Source: Flavobacteriaceae bacterium YJPT1-3 (GTDB lineage Bacteria > Bacteroidota > Bacteroidia > Flavobacteriales > Flavobacteriaceae). From it: 64,000 nucleotides of DNA. The stretch spans positions 186,001 through 250,000 of the forward strand of contig CP123444.1 in NCBI GenBank assembly GCA_029866965.1, given 5' to 3'. This document shows, one piece after another, positions 25,532 to 34,230 of the stretch (position 1 is the first letter of the stretch; each line of letters starts with the position of its first letter). The notes under the pieces were generated by a model. The model did no database searches. It saw only the letters and a list, made by a program, of their open reading frames with translations, and had not been told where the DNA came from. The position numbers and the translations under genes were made by a program.

Positions 25532-25993
25532 ATGAAAACACTACTTCTCTTTTTCGCCTTACTCCTCTCTAATTTTGCGCTCAGTCAAGACTATCGGGAT
25601 GAACTTCCGGTCGTTTACATAAAGTCTGTAGCCAGCAGCCCTTTTAGCTTATCGACTTATCATCAGGGTATAGCTTTCCTGCCTACCGAAAGGCTTGGTG
25701 CGAAAGCTCCCGAATTCAGAAACCCAATCCGTCAAGTAGGAAACTATGGAGGTATGCTTTACCTAATCGTCAAAACTCAGCAAAGATCACTGACGGAGCT
25801 CAGTTACCTTCGCACACTCAGACGAGCCGCCAATCGCAGCGAAACTTTAGCGAAATTCAGACAGTTTTTGAGTACTGAATTTCCTATTTTGGAGAAAGAC
25901 GAAATCAAGGAAGAAGTGCTGAAAAAGATCTACGGGCATCTACGTCCGCGAACCTTAAATGGCAAACTGGAGGCGCTTCCGTCCGTATTATAG
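25532..25993 (+). CDS. Hypothetical exported protein
   Basis: This protein has a clear signal peptide (residues 1-19, ending NFALSQ) and a basic mature region of about 135 residues without a motif I recognise. I use the ATG at 25532 rather than the upstream GTG at 25493 because it places the signal peptide at the N-terminus. It lies 9 bp before the SDR gene, so the two may be co-transcribed. The 170 bp upstream have no gene and no convincing promoter. Confidence 0.65.
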   Translation: MKTLLLFFALLLSNFALSQDYRDELPVVYIKSVASSPFSLSTYHQGIAFLPTERLGAKAPEFRNPIRQVGNYGGMLYLIVKTQQRSLTELSYLRTLRRAANRSETLAKFRQFLSTEFPILEKDEIKEEVLKKIYGHLRPRTLNGKLEALPSVL

Positions 25994-26002
25994 ATCAATA
26001 CC

Positions 26003-26761
26003 ATGTGGAATCTACATAACAAAAAAGCCCTGGTCACCGGAGGATCGAAGGGCATCGGTCGAGCGACGGTCAAAGAATTAGCCCAGTTGGGTGCACAAGT
26101 CCTCTTCACTGCGCGCCAGGAAGAGGCAATTGAACGAACCGAGCGCGAACTTCAATCGGAGGGGCTTACGGTTCAGGGAATAATCAACGATGTGGCTCAA
26201 GAGACCGATCGACAAGCCCTCTTTGACCGAATCACAACCGACTGGGGGCATCTGGATATACTGGTGAATAATGCAGGGATCAATATCCGCAAAGCTGCCG
26301 AAGTTTACACTCAGGACGAGATCAATCAGGTACTTGATATCAATCTGCGCGCTCCTTTTGCCTTGAGCCGATTGCTGTATCCTCTGCTTGCTCAAAGTGG
26401 ACAAGGCAGTATTATTAATGTCGCATCAGTAGCGGCTTCTCAAGATGTCGGTTCCGGTGCGCCCTACGCCATGTCTAAGTCCGGACTGCTGCAACAAACC
26501 CGTAGTCTGGCTGTAGAATGGGCCAAGGATCAAATCCGCGTAAACGCCGTTTCTCCTTGGTACACTAAAACCCCATTGACAGAAGCCGTGCTGACTCAGG
26601 ACGAACGCATGCGTAAGATTATCGATCGCACCCCCATGAAACGGGTGGCTGATCCGGAAGAAATGGCACGGGTGATCGCTTTCTTGGCTATGGATGCCAG
26701 TTCGTACATCACCGGTCAAAATATAGTGGTGGATGGCGGCATGAGCGTGCATGCCCTATAG
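26003..26761 (+). CDS. Short-chain dehydrogenase/reductase (tropinone-reductase-like)
   Basis: This 252-residue Rossmann-fold oxidoreductase has the cofactor loop TGGSKGIG, the NNAG motif, the catalytic Ser in NVASVAA and the YxxxK pair in APYAMSKSG. The end motif [11 protein letters not shown] is typical of classical SDRs. The order of motifs and the [10 protein letters not shown] loop resemble the plant tropinone-reductase group, but the substrate cannot be assigned. It is convergent with the DUF1801 gene, 8 bp apart. Confidence 0.92.
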   Translation: MWNLHNKKALVTGGSKGIGRATVKELAQLGAQVLFTARQEEAIERTERELQSEGLTVQGIINDVAQETDRQALFDRITTDWGHLDILVNNAGINIRKAAEVYTQDEINQVLDINLRAPFALSRLLYPLLAQSGQGSIINVASVAASQDVGSGAPYAMSKSGLLQQTRSLAVEWAKDQIRVNAVSPWYTKTPLTEAVLTQDERMRKIIDRTPMKRVADPEEMARVIAFLAMDASSYITGQNIVVDGGMSVHAL

Positions 26762-26769
26762 CGGAAATC

Positions 26770-27207
26770 TTATAAGCCGAGTAAGGGTAGCGCTTTGATC
26801 TGATGATACCGTAAGGCAGCTGCGATGCAGGTTTTGATTGGTTCTCCCGGCAAGGCTTGGTTCAGTTTCGACACGATCGCCCGATTGCCTTCATAGGTCA
26901 GCTGCTCCCGAAATACCGATTTAAAGGTAGGTACCAAGGACGTCGAACAGGAAAAATAAAGCATGACCTGTTCTGGTGTAGCCGGTTTCCAATCCATCCG
27001 CAGTGTACTCCCCACGTTCGAACGGTAGCTGGGTTCATTCCATTTCAACGATTCTTCAAGCCGGGTGACCTGCTGCAAGCTCTCGGCTTCTTCGATCACC
27101 CACTGCCGTAATTGGTAGAGTCGCTCTCGCGGCTTCTCGGGATAGGAATCCAAAAGCTGAGTGACTTCTCGCTTAGCTATCAATTGTAGTTGGTTGTTGG
27201 CGTTCAT
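26770..27207 (-). CDS. DUF1801 domain protein
   Basis: This 145-residue protein matches DUF1801: an N-terminal helical part with RLYQLRQWVIEEAES, then LEESLKWNEPSYR and VMLYFSCS. It is the last gene of a four-gene minus-strand run (DinB, DMP19-type, AraC/GyrI, DUF1801) with short gaps. The function is unknown. The family is structurally related to YdhG-type proteins. Confidence 0.82.
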   Translation of the reverse strand: MNANNQLQLIAKREVTQLLDSYPEKPRERLYQLRQWVIEEAESLQQVTRLEESLKWNEPSYRSNVGSTLRMDWKPATPEQVMLYFSCSTSLVPTFKSVFREQLTYEGNRAIVSKLNQALPGEPIKTCIAAALRYHQIKALPLLGL

Positions 27208-27219
27208 GGATTTGGTTGA

Positions 27220-28143
27220 TTAAGCAATTGGAATGTATAAATCTACGATACACTTCCCTTCCGGATGGGTACGAAAATCATTGTGGTACATTTCAAAAGG
27301 GGGAGCATCGGCAGGACGATGCCCCTGCTCATTCATCCAAACATATAGGGCGCTCCAGGCCTGCTCAAACTCACTGGGGACTATCTCAAAATGACCTTGT
27401 ATGCATTGCTGTGCTGGTAGTACTCCCGGATTGATTTCGCCTCGAGCGGTCACCGTTTCATTCGTGGTCAGTGCGATGCGCATACGGACCTGATGCGAAG
27501 CAGTGGTTTTAAAACTATCGTAAAAAATACGCATCAGTCGGGCGTCAGGGGCTTGCAGGAGACCTTGAGGTGCCGCCCATTGAATGAGCCGTTCATAGAC
27601 CGCTTCCAGGCCCTGCACCCCGTGATGGTCAATGCCTACATAAGGAGTGGCCTTTCGTTCTACCAGGCGTATAGTTCCGTTCATGTTGATCCAGTCCTTT
27701 AATGTTTTCAGTGTATAAAGATAAGGCTCGAACAGATTCCCTACTTGACCATTCTTGCTATTGGGCCTACGAATCTTAGAATAACGTCCATGACTGGAGT
27801 TGCGGAAGTCTGAGGGACTGCAGTCAAAATGTTTTTTAAAGGCCCGATGAAAAGAAGAGCCCTCCTTAAAACCGCATTGAAGCGCTATATCTAGGATCGC
27901 CAGATCAGGTTCACGGATCAATAATCCGGCAGCATGCTCCAAACGCCGGCGTTGGATGTATTGATTCAGGGGTTCTCCTACCAAGGCTCGAAATAAACGG
28001 TGAAAGTGATAAGGAGAATAGTGACCTGCCGCAGCGACCTGTTCCAAGCTGAGGGAATCCTGAAGATGGGTTTCGATAAACTCCAGGGTCTTGTGCAGAC
28101 GATGCAGCTGCTCCTGCGCTATGGGATCACGATGAATGGACAT
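27220..28143 (-). CDS. AraC-family regulator with GyrI-like effector domain
   Basis: The protein has an N-terminal AraC DNA-binding domain (LSLEQVAAAGHYSPYHFHRLF; LDIALQCGFKEGSSFHRAFKKHF) and a C-terminal GyrI/SOUL-like domain from about residue 155 that usually binds hydrophobic drugs (VGIDHHGVQGLEAVY; ending VDLYIPIA). This order is that of Rob/SoxS-like multidrug regulators of the BltR type. The frame is open up to an ATG at 28182, which would overlap the upstream gene by 25 bp; the ATG at 28143 avoids this and begins at MSIHRDP. The ligand and targets are unknown. Confidence 0.88.
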   Translation of the reverse strand: MSIHRDPIAQEQLHRLHKTLEFIETHLQDSLSLEQVAAAGHYSPYHFHRLFRALVGEPLNQYIQRRRLEHAAGLLIREPDLAILDIALQCGFKEGSSFHRAFKKHFDCSPSDFRNSSHGRYSKIRRPNSKNGQVGNLFEPYLYTLKTLKDWINMNGTIRLVERKATPYVGIDHHGVQGLEAVYERLIQWAAPQGLLQAPDARLMRIFYDSFKTTASHQVRMRIALTTNETVTARGEINPGVLPAQQCIQGHFEIVPSEFEQAWSALYVWMNEQGHRPADAPPFEMYHNDFRTHPEGKCIVDLYIPIA

Positions 28144-28157
28144 GACTGCCAAAAATA

Positions 28158-28769
28158 CTATTTTCCCTTTCGGGGAATGCAAAACTGCTCCGGATGACGC
28201 TTGGCATACTGCAGTCGGCGCTCAAGCAGGGATTCCAATTCGTCCAGTTCGTAAAAAGCGGTATCCAGCTCTTCCCAGGGATTGTCGGTATAGCTTTCGC
28301 TAAAATCAGCTAGCGTTCCGGTCTTATACGTTTCCAGTTTCTTTTTATGTTTAAGGTAGATGGCCTGGGCCTGAGTCATGAGGGCAGCAAAGTCGGGTGC
28401 CCCTAACTTATCAAAGCCATGGATGGCCATTTCCCCACAAACACTATCGCCATTGAAGTAAAACTGATTAAAGCCTCCATTATTCACCTCATTTTCTACG
28501 CGATTGGTAATCCAGAACGCCCGTTGCCCGGGTGAGAGTTGTTCAATGTGTTCCCAATCCTGATGTCGATCTCCTATGTATTCGTGAATACAGGCAAAAA
28601 TACCCTGCTCTATTTCCAGATATGCGCTCTCATTAAGATGCTCGATCTGCAACACCTCATAATCTTCTGGGTGCGTCCAGCTCAGGCTGATCTCCTCCAG
28701 TTTTTTCACCGGACTTACCTCAGGCTTCTTTTTGATGCCCAGCCATTGCAGACACTGCTCCCAGCCCAT
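28158..28769 (-). CDS. DMP19/DUF4375-family protein
   Basis: This 203-residue soluble protein has the DUF4375 signature: LSPGQRAFWITNRVENEVNNGGFNQFYFN (written in parts: LSPGQRAFW, then NEVNNGGFNQFYFN), followed by AAIHGFDKLGAP-like MAIHGFDKLGA. DMP19, the named member, is a DNA-mimic protein in Neisseria, but most members are uncharacterised. It starts 3 bp after the DinB gene stop and precedes the AraC gene, so it is an operon member. Confidence 0.82.
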   Translation of the reverse strand: MGWEQCLQWLGIKKKPEVSPVKKLEEISLSWTHPEDYEVLQIEHLNESAYLEIEQGIFACIHEYIGDRHQDWEHIEQLSPGQRAFWITNRVENEVNNGGFNQFYFNGDSVCGEMAIHGFDKLGAPDFAALMTQAQAIYLKHKKKLETYKTGTLADFSESYTDNPWEELDTAFYELDELESLLERRLQYAKRHPEQFCIPRKGK

Positions 28770-28772
28770 GGG

Positions 28773-29336
28773 TTAATGTGGAATTCGTTTTTTAACCAGA
28801 GCGATCTGGCCCATGTGATTGGCCTGATGCTCCATCACGTGGAACCAGGCCCAGTGGTTGTTCATTCGCGCGTTCTTAGGTCGTTTATCAAGCCACTCAT
28901 CTTCCTGTTGCGACAAGTATTCGAGGGTTTCGGTACGCACTTGTTCCCAAATGTCCAAGTAAAAGGAAATGGGCCTGCCCTGAAATTCGTTTCGTGCCGG
29001 CTCCCCCAATTGCAGAGGGGGCATCCACTGGGCTTCTTCTTCCTTAGTGAACGATCGTCCTTCAAAGGTATAGAGCTGGTAGTACTTCTCTGTGGCTGCT
29101 AAATGGTAGATCATGGCACCAATCCGATTGGCGTCTTCATCCAATAGGAAATCGGTCCCAGCCTGATCCAGACTCTCTACCTGTGAAGTTACTCGATTTT
29201 TAAGATCTTCCAGCATATCGACCAAATTGCCCATCTGAGGGGTATACCCCTTGCGATCTCCGATGGTATTTTGTGCCTGAATGGAAGCCATTAGTGTAGT
29301 CGACAATACGATGACAAATAGGAAAGACTTGAACAT
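28773..29336 (-). CDS. Exported DinB-superfamily protein
   Basis: This 187-residue protein has a signal peptide (residues 1-21) and a four-helix DinB domain. Likely metal ligands are His in MIYHLAATEKYY and His in WFHVMEHQANHMGQ near the end. The C-terminal HxxxHxGQI pattern is typical of DinB/YfiT proteins. The export signal is unusual for a thiol-transferase-like fold but recurs in the protein at 32455-33015. It is the first gene of a four-gene run. Substrate unknown. Confidence 0.82.
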   Translation of the reverse strand: MFKSFLFVIVLSTTLMASIQAQNTIGDRKGYTPQMGNLVDMLEDLKNRVTSQVESLDQAGTDFLLDEDANRIGAMIYHLAATEKYYQLYTFEGRSFTKEEEAQWMPPLQLGEPARNEFQGRPISFYLDIWEQVRTETLEYLSQQEDEWLDKRPKNARMNNHWAWFHVMEHQANHMGQIALVKKRIPH

Positions 29337-29381
29337 GAGCGTATGGATTGAAGTTTCAATGAATAAGTTACGCTTTATTCT

Positions 29382-29395
29382 GCTTTCGCGAAATA
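29382..29395. repeat. Degenerate copy of the iterated palindrome, intergenic
   Basis: GCTTTCGCGAAATA keeps the left arm and core but not the right arm. It lies between the YedK gene and the DinB gene. Confidence 0.45.
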
Positions 29396-29407
29396 CGTCT
29401 CTGCAAT

Positions 29408-30175
29408 TCAGTCAAAAACAAGCTCCTCATAGTCAAACGGTTCTGAAATGGAAGGAATATTTCCGGGGTATTCTTTACCGCGTAAGCGTTGAACCGTATG
29501 CGCTTCCAGGGCATCAGCGGGATATTCCTGTAAAAGGGTCTCCAGGTTTTTACGGTCTCGGCCATCCTCCATTTCCTGAAGCCATTCCTCTTCAAGTACT
29601 TCGGGCAAGATCACCGGCATGCGGGCCTCTTTCAGTTTAGGGTTGTTGTGTATACGCGCCAGTAGGGAATTCCCGGTGGTGGTGACGATCGAGAAGGTGT
29701 TGAACCTGCCACCGTGCTCTTCATCCTGCCAGTGACTCCATAGCCCGGCCAGGGTGATGGGATGACCGTCTTTACGGTAGATAAAGAAGGGATAGGTCTG
29801 CCCTTGGTAATGATGGTGCTCATAAAAACCATCAATGTGGATCAGGCAGCGGTTGTGCTCGGCCGCATAGCGAAAAGACGGCTTTTCAAATATGGTCTCC
29901 CCGCGTGCATTGAGGGTGCGATTCCAAAGTTTTTTACGTTGCTCGTTGTCTTTCACCCAGTGCGGCGTCAAACCCCAGGTGGCGACTTCCGGAAAATCGG
30001 GAGATTGATTCGTATAGATCAAAAGTTTCGGATGACTGAAGCCGGAGGCGTGATGGAGCGGAAGATCGGTCAATGGCACCAGGCGCTCTTTGATCTCTTC
30101 AATGGCCTGCAGGTCGTTACGCTGACGCGCCCGACGGAGTTGGCTCTCTAAACTGGCTTTAATATCGTAACACAT
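29408..30175 (-). CDS. SOS response-associated peptidase (YedK/HMCES family)
   Basis: This 255-residue protein forms a stable thiazolidine crosslink with abasic sites in single-stranded DNA and so protects them. The N-terminal Met-Cys exposes Cys2, the reactive residue. LNARGETIFEKPSF carries the Asn, GFYEH carries the catalytic Glu, and IHNNPKLKEARMPVIL contains the His region. All the hallmark residues are present, and the length is normal. It is on the minus strand with no LexA-type site that I could see. Confidence 0.95.
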   Translation of the reverse strand: MCYDIKASLESQLRRARQRNDLQAIEEIKERLVPLTDLPLHHASGFSHPKLLIYTNQSPDFPEVATWGLTPHWVKDNEQRKKLWNRTLNARGETIFEKPSFRYAAEHNRCLIHIDGFYEHHHYQGQTYPFFIYRKDGHPITLAGLWSHWQDEEHGGRFNTFSIVTTTGNSLLARIHNNPKLKEARMPVILPEVLEEEWLQEMEDGRDRKNLETLLQEYPADALEAHTVQRLRGKEYPGNIPSISEPFDYEELVFD

Positions 30176-30215
30176 GAATTTCTAGTTAACAGTGCCTGCA
30201 TGAGCAGGCCAAGAT

Positions 30216-31721
30216 TCACTGCAGTTTCATTTGCAATAGCGCTTTACAAATGGCTACTCCCTGCCGCAAATTGCCCAAACGAATATTTTCATTGGGATTG
30301 TGCTGGTTGTTGTCCATATTGACCATGGGAACGATGACGGTAGGCACGTTTAGAGCTTGAATCAAAGGCACGATCGGTACGGTTCCTCCCATCATACGAA
30401 TGATGACTGGCTCTTCTTCAAACGTATCCTCCAGCGTCCGGCGAATGCGTTTCCCGAACTCAGAATCTGTAGCCGTGCGATAGGCGTTGTACTTAAAATC
30501 TCCTTGAAACGTCAGGATCTGGTCATGCGTTAATCGCTCTTCACCGGTGGGCTCGCGGTCCAGCACCAGATAGCCCTGCTGCTCTAAATGCTGACGAATG
30601 CGTTTGAGTTGCTCTTCACCGTCAATTTCGGGCACCAATCGAATATCAAAATGAGCGGTGGCCGTTTCCGGGATGATGGTTTTGAGTCCCTCCCCCTTCC
30701 AGGAGGTTTCCAATTGACGTACGTTTAGAGAGGGATATTGGAGTGCTTCCTGATAATTGCGACCTACTTGCTCTTCTTTGGCAATTCCCAATTGGTTACG
30801 TGTAGCCTCGGCATCGTAGGGTACAGCGTTTAAAATTTTCAATTCTGCAGGATTGAGCTTGACTTCGCGGTAGTAGTCTTTGATCAACACCTCGCCTTCC
30901 TCGTTTTTCATACTGGAGAGGAGATTGGCCAAACGAAAGACCGGATTGGGCGCATAATTTCCGTAATGCCCGCTGTGTTGAGGAAGATTGGGTCCGTAGG
31001 TCGTGATGGAACAAGTAGCGATGCCGCGACAACCAAAAGTGAGCGTGGGCGCATTGGAGGGATGAGCAGGTCCATCCATGACGATAAAATAATCCGACGT
31101 ATAGCGGTCTTTATATTCGTCGAGCGTACCCAGAAGAGCTTTGGAGCTATACTCTTCCTCAGGGTCAAAGAGGATCTTGATGTTGAAATTTGGGGTGATC
31201 TGCTGCTGCTGTAACTGTTGCAGTGCCGTGTACAGCATCAGGATGGGGGCTTTATCATCGGCCGCTGCACGGGCGAACATGCGCCAGTCGTCATCCAGTG
31301 TGCCCTCCAGTTCTGACCAGGCAATTTCCTGCCAGCTGCCATCGGATTGCTGGGCTTTTAGCACCGGTGTGAAGGGATTGATCTGGTTCCAGGCTGCCGG
31401 GTTGACCGGCTGGCCGTCGATATGAAAATAGAAAAGTATCGTTTTTAGCTCGGGATTATATACCTTTTCCACCAAGAGTATGGGCAAGGTTTCCGAGGTC
31501 AACAGACTGGTCTCAAATTCCAGGCCTTCATATTTTTCTTGCACCCAGCGGATGTTGTCCAGCATGCGCTCGGGATCAGCGGGGAGATTAGGAATACTGA
31601 CAAATTCCCGATGCAGGGTGACCATTTCGCGAAAAGCGGCATCATCCATCGATTGGGCAGAAAGTGAGGCCACCCAGCAAGAAAAGATGGCGAATATGAT
31701 TTTATGCATTGCTTTTTTCAT
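30216..31721 (-). CDS. M20-family metallopeptidase, exported
   Basis: This 501-residue protein has a signal peptide (residues 1-22) and the two-domain M20 fold. Zinc ligands appear in YFHIDGQP (HxD motif), RAAADDK and FDPEEEYS, where the Glu pair gives the catalytic base. MMGGTVPIVP and NQHNPNENI near the C-terminus complete the site. The canonical EGEEE is changed to DPEEE. It resembles dipeptidases or carnosinase-like enzymes that clip short peptides in the periplasm. Confidence 0.9.
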   Translation of the reverse strand: MKKAMHKIIFAIFSCWVASLSAQSMDDAAFREMVTLHREFVSIPNLPADPERMLDNIRWVQEKYEGLEFETSLLTSETLPILLVEKVYNPELKTILFYFHIDGQPVNPAAWNQINPFTPVLKAQQSDGSWQEIAWSELEGTLDDDWRMFARAAADDKAPILMLYTALQQLQQQQITPNFNIKILFDPEEEYSSKALLGTLDEYKDRYTSDYFIVMDGPAHPSNAPTLTFGCRGIATCSITTYGPNLPQHSGHYGNYAPNPVFRLANLLSSMKNEEGEVLIKDYYREVKLNPAELKILNAVPYDAEATRNQLGIAKEEQVGRNYQEALQYPSLNVRQLETSWKGEGLKTIIPETATAHFDIRLVPEIDGEEQLKRIRQHLEQQGYLVLDREPTGEERLTHDQILTFQGDFKYNAYRTATDSEFGKRIRRTLEDTFEEEPVIIRMMGGTVPIVPLIQALNVPTVIVPMVNMDNNQHNPNENIRLGNLRQGVAICKALLQMKLQ

Positions 31722-31866
31722 AGTACTATTTTGATCGTTGACAATTCACTCCGCGTCCTTCAATTACCCGCATCTTAACTTTTATTACGGAACAATAAGA
31801 GGTTTGTTATAGGTGAAAATGCAATTCCATCAAGTAGAAGGTATTTCTTTTCTCGAATAATATACC

Positions 31867-32406
31867 TTATTTCGGCGGACCTACGATCTCCACAAAGATC
31901 CCATCCGGATCTTGAATAAAAAACAATTGATAGGCGTCTCGTTGGATCATTCCAGGAATGGACAGACCCGCTTCTTCAATATTTTTTAAAACTTTTTGAA
32001 AGGCTTCTGCCGAATAGGAAAAGGTGATGTAGTTCACTCCCGCGGATTGTGCAATATTAGGCTTCTTTTGTCCCGGTTGGGTTTCGTCAAAATAGGCGAG
32101 TTTCAATTCGGTAGCTGTAGGTGCATCTACAGTGACGAATCGCTTCACTGAAAAGGGCTTCCCGTCGGACGCACCGGCTTCCCGGCTCCATTGCTCGTCC
32201 AGACTGAATTCTCCCACCAACTTCATCATCAAGATCTCCGTATAGAATTGCTCAGAGACTTCAATATCGCTAACCACCAATCCAATGGCCCCTACACCCA
32301 GTTCAGCTTTGGATTGTGCCTGAGCGACCTGCAAAACGCCCAGCAGTGAAAAAATGATCACTCTGAAAAGTGAATTGCAGAATTTACATTGGATAACATG
32401 TTTCAT
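31867..32406 (-). CDS. VOC-family (glyoxalase-fold) exported protein
   Basis: This 179-residue protein has an N-terminal signal (residues 1-30, ending AQAQ) and one vicinal-oxygen-chelate domain: VGAIGLVVSDIEVSEQFY at the start and QLFFIQDPDGIFVEIVGPP at the end. The final Glu is a typical metal ligand, but the N-terminal His of many VOC enzymes is absent, so activity is uncertain. The protein lies next to an exported DinB protein on the same strand. Confidence 0.82.
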   Translation of the reverse strand: MKHVIQCKFCNSLFRVIIFSLLGVLQVAQAQSKAELGVGAIGLVVSDIEVSEQFYTEILMMKLVGEFSLDEQWSREAGASDGKPFSVKRFVTVDAPTATELKLAYFDETQPGQKKPNIAQSAGVNYITFSYSAEAFQKVLKNIEEAGLSIPGMIQRDAYQLFFIQDPDGIFVEIVGPPK

Positions 32407-32454
32407 ATCAGCAAATTATATATTTATAAGCCAAGATATCTTATTTTCATGAGA

Positions 32455-33015
32455 TTACTGAAACAGTACATACCGAGGTGGTTGTAAGCCATTCAAGCGT
32501 AAATACACCAGCATCTGGGCTCTATGATGGGTCACGTGATCTGCAAGCAGTAGAAGAATTTGCCGCTTTGTGCGATCGGCTCCAAAGTAATCCAATCGCT
32601 CCTCTAAACGAGTCGTGTCAAAGTTGGCGATAAAAAACAGCGTGGTATCAAAGGTCTCTTCTACCGTGGCAATCATTTGCTGTTTGGTTTTATCATCTAC
32701 CTTCAGTGCAGTATCCGTCTCCCAATCTCGGGCCGGCCGTTCGCCCATCAGCGACTGACTGTGCCAGTCCATCGCCCAGCAAATATGCATTAAGTGTTCT
32801 TCAAAACTCATGGATTCCGGCGTCGCTCTGAAGGAATACTGCTCCTCCGGCATCATCTCAGCGATCAATATTAAATAGGACTTTGATTTTTGCAGGCGTT
32901 CCAGATATTCATTGATAAAGACATCCTCTTGAGCACTTAGGGAAGAAGAAGACAGAGTAATCGCAAGGACGAAAAGGTATAAATTACTCTTTAGTTTTGG
33001 TCCGCTAATTTTCAT
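32455..33015 (-). CDS. Exported DinB-superfamily protein
   Basis: This 186-residue protein has a signal peptide (residues 1-28, ending SLSAQ) and a DinB four-helix domain. His in FEEHLMHICWAMDWH and the DHVTHHRAQMLVYLRLNG ending provide the likely metal triad, and the latter motif is a classic DinB signature. Together with the genes at 1914 and 28773 this gives three DinB proteins in the window, two of them exported. Function unknown. Confidence 0.85.
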   Translation of the reverse strand: MKISGPKLKSNLYLFVLAITLSSSSLSAQEDVFINEYLERLQKSKSYLILIAEMMPEEQYSFRATPESMSFEEHLMHICWAMDWHSQSLMGERPARDWETDTALKVDDKTKQQMIATVEETFDTTLFFIANFDTTRLEERLDYFGADRTKRQILLLLADHVTHHRAQMLVYLRLNGLQPPRYVLFQ

Positions 33016-33090
33016 AAGCTTAGGATTTTATTAAAAGTAAGCAATACCATTGAATGCTAACCTAGCTCGTACACGGGCAAAACGCCTCAT

Positions 33091-33189
33091 TCAATGCTTG
33101 GCAGGCAATAACAAGGAAAACCAATAGCTTAGCAATACGAGCACAGGTCCTAGACCTAGGGTATAATTATAGCGCCAAAACCAGCGCAT
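33091..33189 (-). CDS. Possible 32-residue membrane microprotein or lost C-terminal extension
   Basis: An ATG at 33189 opens a 32-residue frame rich in hydrophobic residues (LGLGPVLVLLSYWFSLLLP). It lies directly downstream of the gene at 33223-33531 and in the same frame: between that gene's TAA and this ATG there are only sense codons. It could be a separate small membrane protein, or the tail of a longer protein cut by a stop mutation. Nothing else supports expression. Confidence 0.35.
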   Translation of the reverse strand: MRWFWRYNYTLGLGPVLVLLSYWFSLLLPAKH

Positions 33190-33222
33190 GGCCTGTTGAC
33201 CGCCTTGAAAAGGGGGCTTTTC

Positions 33223-33531
33223 TTAGAAATTAAAATTCGGATTACCCGATAGCAAGTAAGCCACCGGCGCCCAAAGTACGCCTAAGATGATCAGGATTTT
33301 GAGCATAAGCGCCAAAAGCACTTGAAATTTGGTGTTAGGTCTTCTTAAGACTGCAATGCCCCAATAGATCGTCATGGGCAGGGCGATCACTCCTATCCAG
33401 GTGATCAGATTTCCCAAGGGAATCTTACCTTGAAGCCCTATTCCTTTTTCCAAAAGAGGGGATCCGGTAACTAACAAAAACAAAACGCCTGCTGTGATTA
33501 GTAGGCTCATGTAGAACTGAGGTTTTACCAT
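33223..33531 (-). CDS. Small multi-pass membrane protein
   Basis: This 102-residue protein has three predicted membrane helices (residues about 8-24, 42-62 and 72-93) and no motif I recognise. It has no signal peptide cleavage site. The same reading frame continues past its stop into another hydrophobic stretch. Function unknown. Confidence 0.7.
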   Translation of the reverse strand: MVKPQFYMSLLITAGVLFLLVTGSPLLEKGIGLQGKIPLGNLITWIGVIALPMTIYWGIAVLRRPNTKFQVLLALMLKILIILGVLWAPVAYLLSGNPNFNF

Positions 33532-33571
33532 CTTTTTCTGTTAAGTTAAACCATGAAACTTACAAATTTCA

Positions 33572-34060
33572 TTATACTTTAATGACCAAACCATCATTGA
33601 GCTCCTCAGGTGAGGGTCGCTCGAAATAGTGCTCCATAAAGTCAAAATCAGCCTGGCTGACTTCAAAGGCGTAGGTGGGTCCTTGCTCCTGATTACGCTG
33701 GATCACTCGCTGTTGACGCAGTTCTCTGGGAATGTTCAAAAAATGAATTTTTGATGCATAATTCCTGTCGCGGGCAAAGGACCGAAACTTCTCTCGATGC
33801 TCGAATTTGGAAAATCCCAAATCCAAAATGGAATCCGTATTCGCTGCCTCCAATTGAATGATCAGGTCCATGATCATGCGCTCCGCACGTTCAATGCGAT
33901 TCAGGAACCATTCCAATCCGTCGGTTGGTTTTTTATCGGGCAGGAATAAGATTTTATTCCAAAGATCAATGGAAAAAACAACACCCTGCGTCGTCTTTTT
34001 AAGTTCGTGCGCATAGGTTGTTTTACCGGCGCCCGTACTTCCTACGATCAAGTGTATCAT
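33572..34060 (-). CDS. P-loop kinase-like ATPase
   Basis: This 162-residue protein opens with a Walker A loop GSTGAGKTTYA (residues 7-17), has VFSIDLWNK as a likely base motif, DSILDLGFSKFEHR as strand and lid start, and RQQRVIQRN as the arginine-rich lid. This is the AAA_33/zeta-toxin-like kinase layout, commonly phosphorylating small molecules, amino-sugars or nucleosides. The substrate is unknown, and no antitoxin-like gene is adjacent, so a toxin role is unsupported. Confidence 0.82.
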   Translation of the reverse strand: MIHLIVGSTGAGKTTYAHELKKTTQGVVFSIDLWNKILFLPDKKPTDGLEWFLNRIERAERMIMDLIIQLEAANTDSILDLGFSKFEHREKFRSFARDRNYASKIHFLNIPRELRQQRVIQRNQEQGPTYAFEVSQADFDFMEHYFERPSPEELNDGLVIKV

Positions 34061-34230
34061 TTCCGTTATTTTTTAAGAAGTTGACCTGTGCTAAAATACC
34101 AATTTCGAGCTGCTCTTAATATCCACAAAAAAATACAGAATTAAATATTTTCACTACTTCTTGTAACTATGGAGTTTGCATAGGGCTTTACGAATGATGA
34201 AATCAAACTATATTAAAACGTTTGTCGGCA

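Noticed and set aside
28158-28769. Anti-restriction DNA-mimic system based on the DMP19 name
   Set aside because: Only the family match supports this; the protein is not notably acidic along its length and no restriction or phage gene is near.
33572-34060. Zeta toxin of a toxin-antitoxin pair
   Set aside because: The P-loop kinase fold fits, but no antitoxin-like small gene is adjacent and the neighbours are ordinary metabolic genes.
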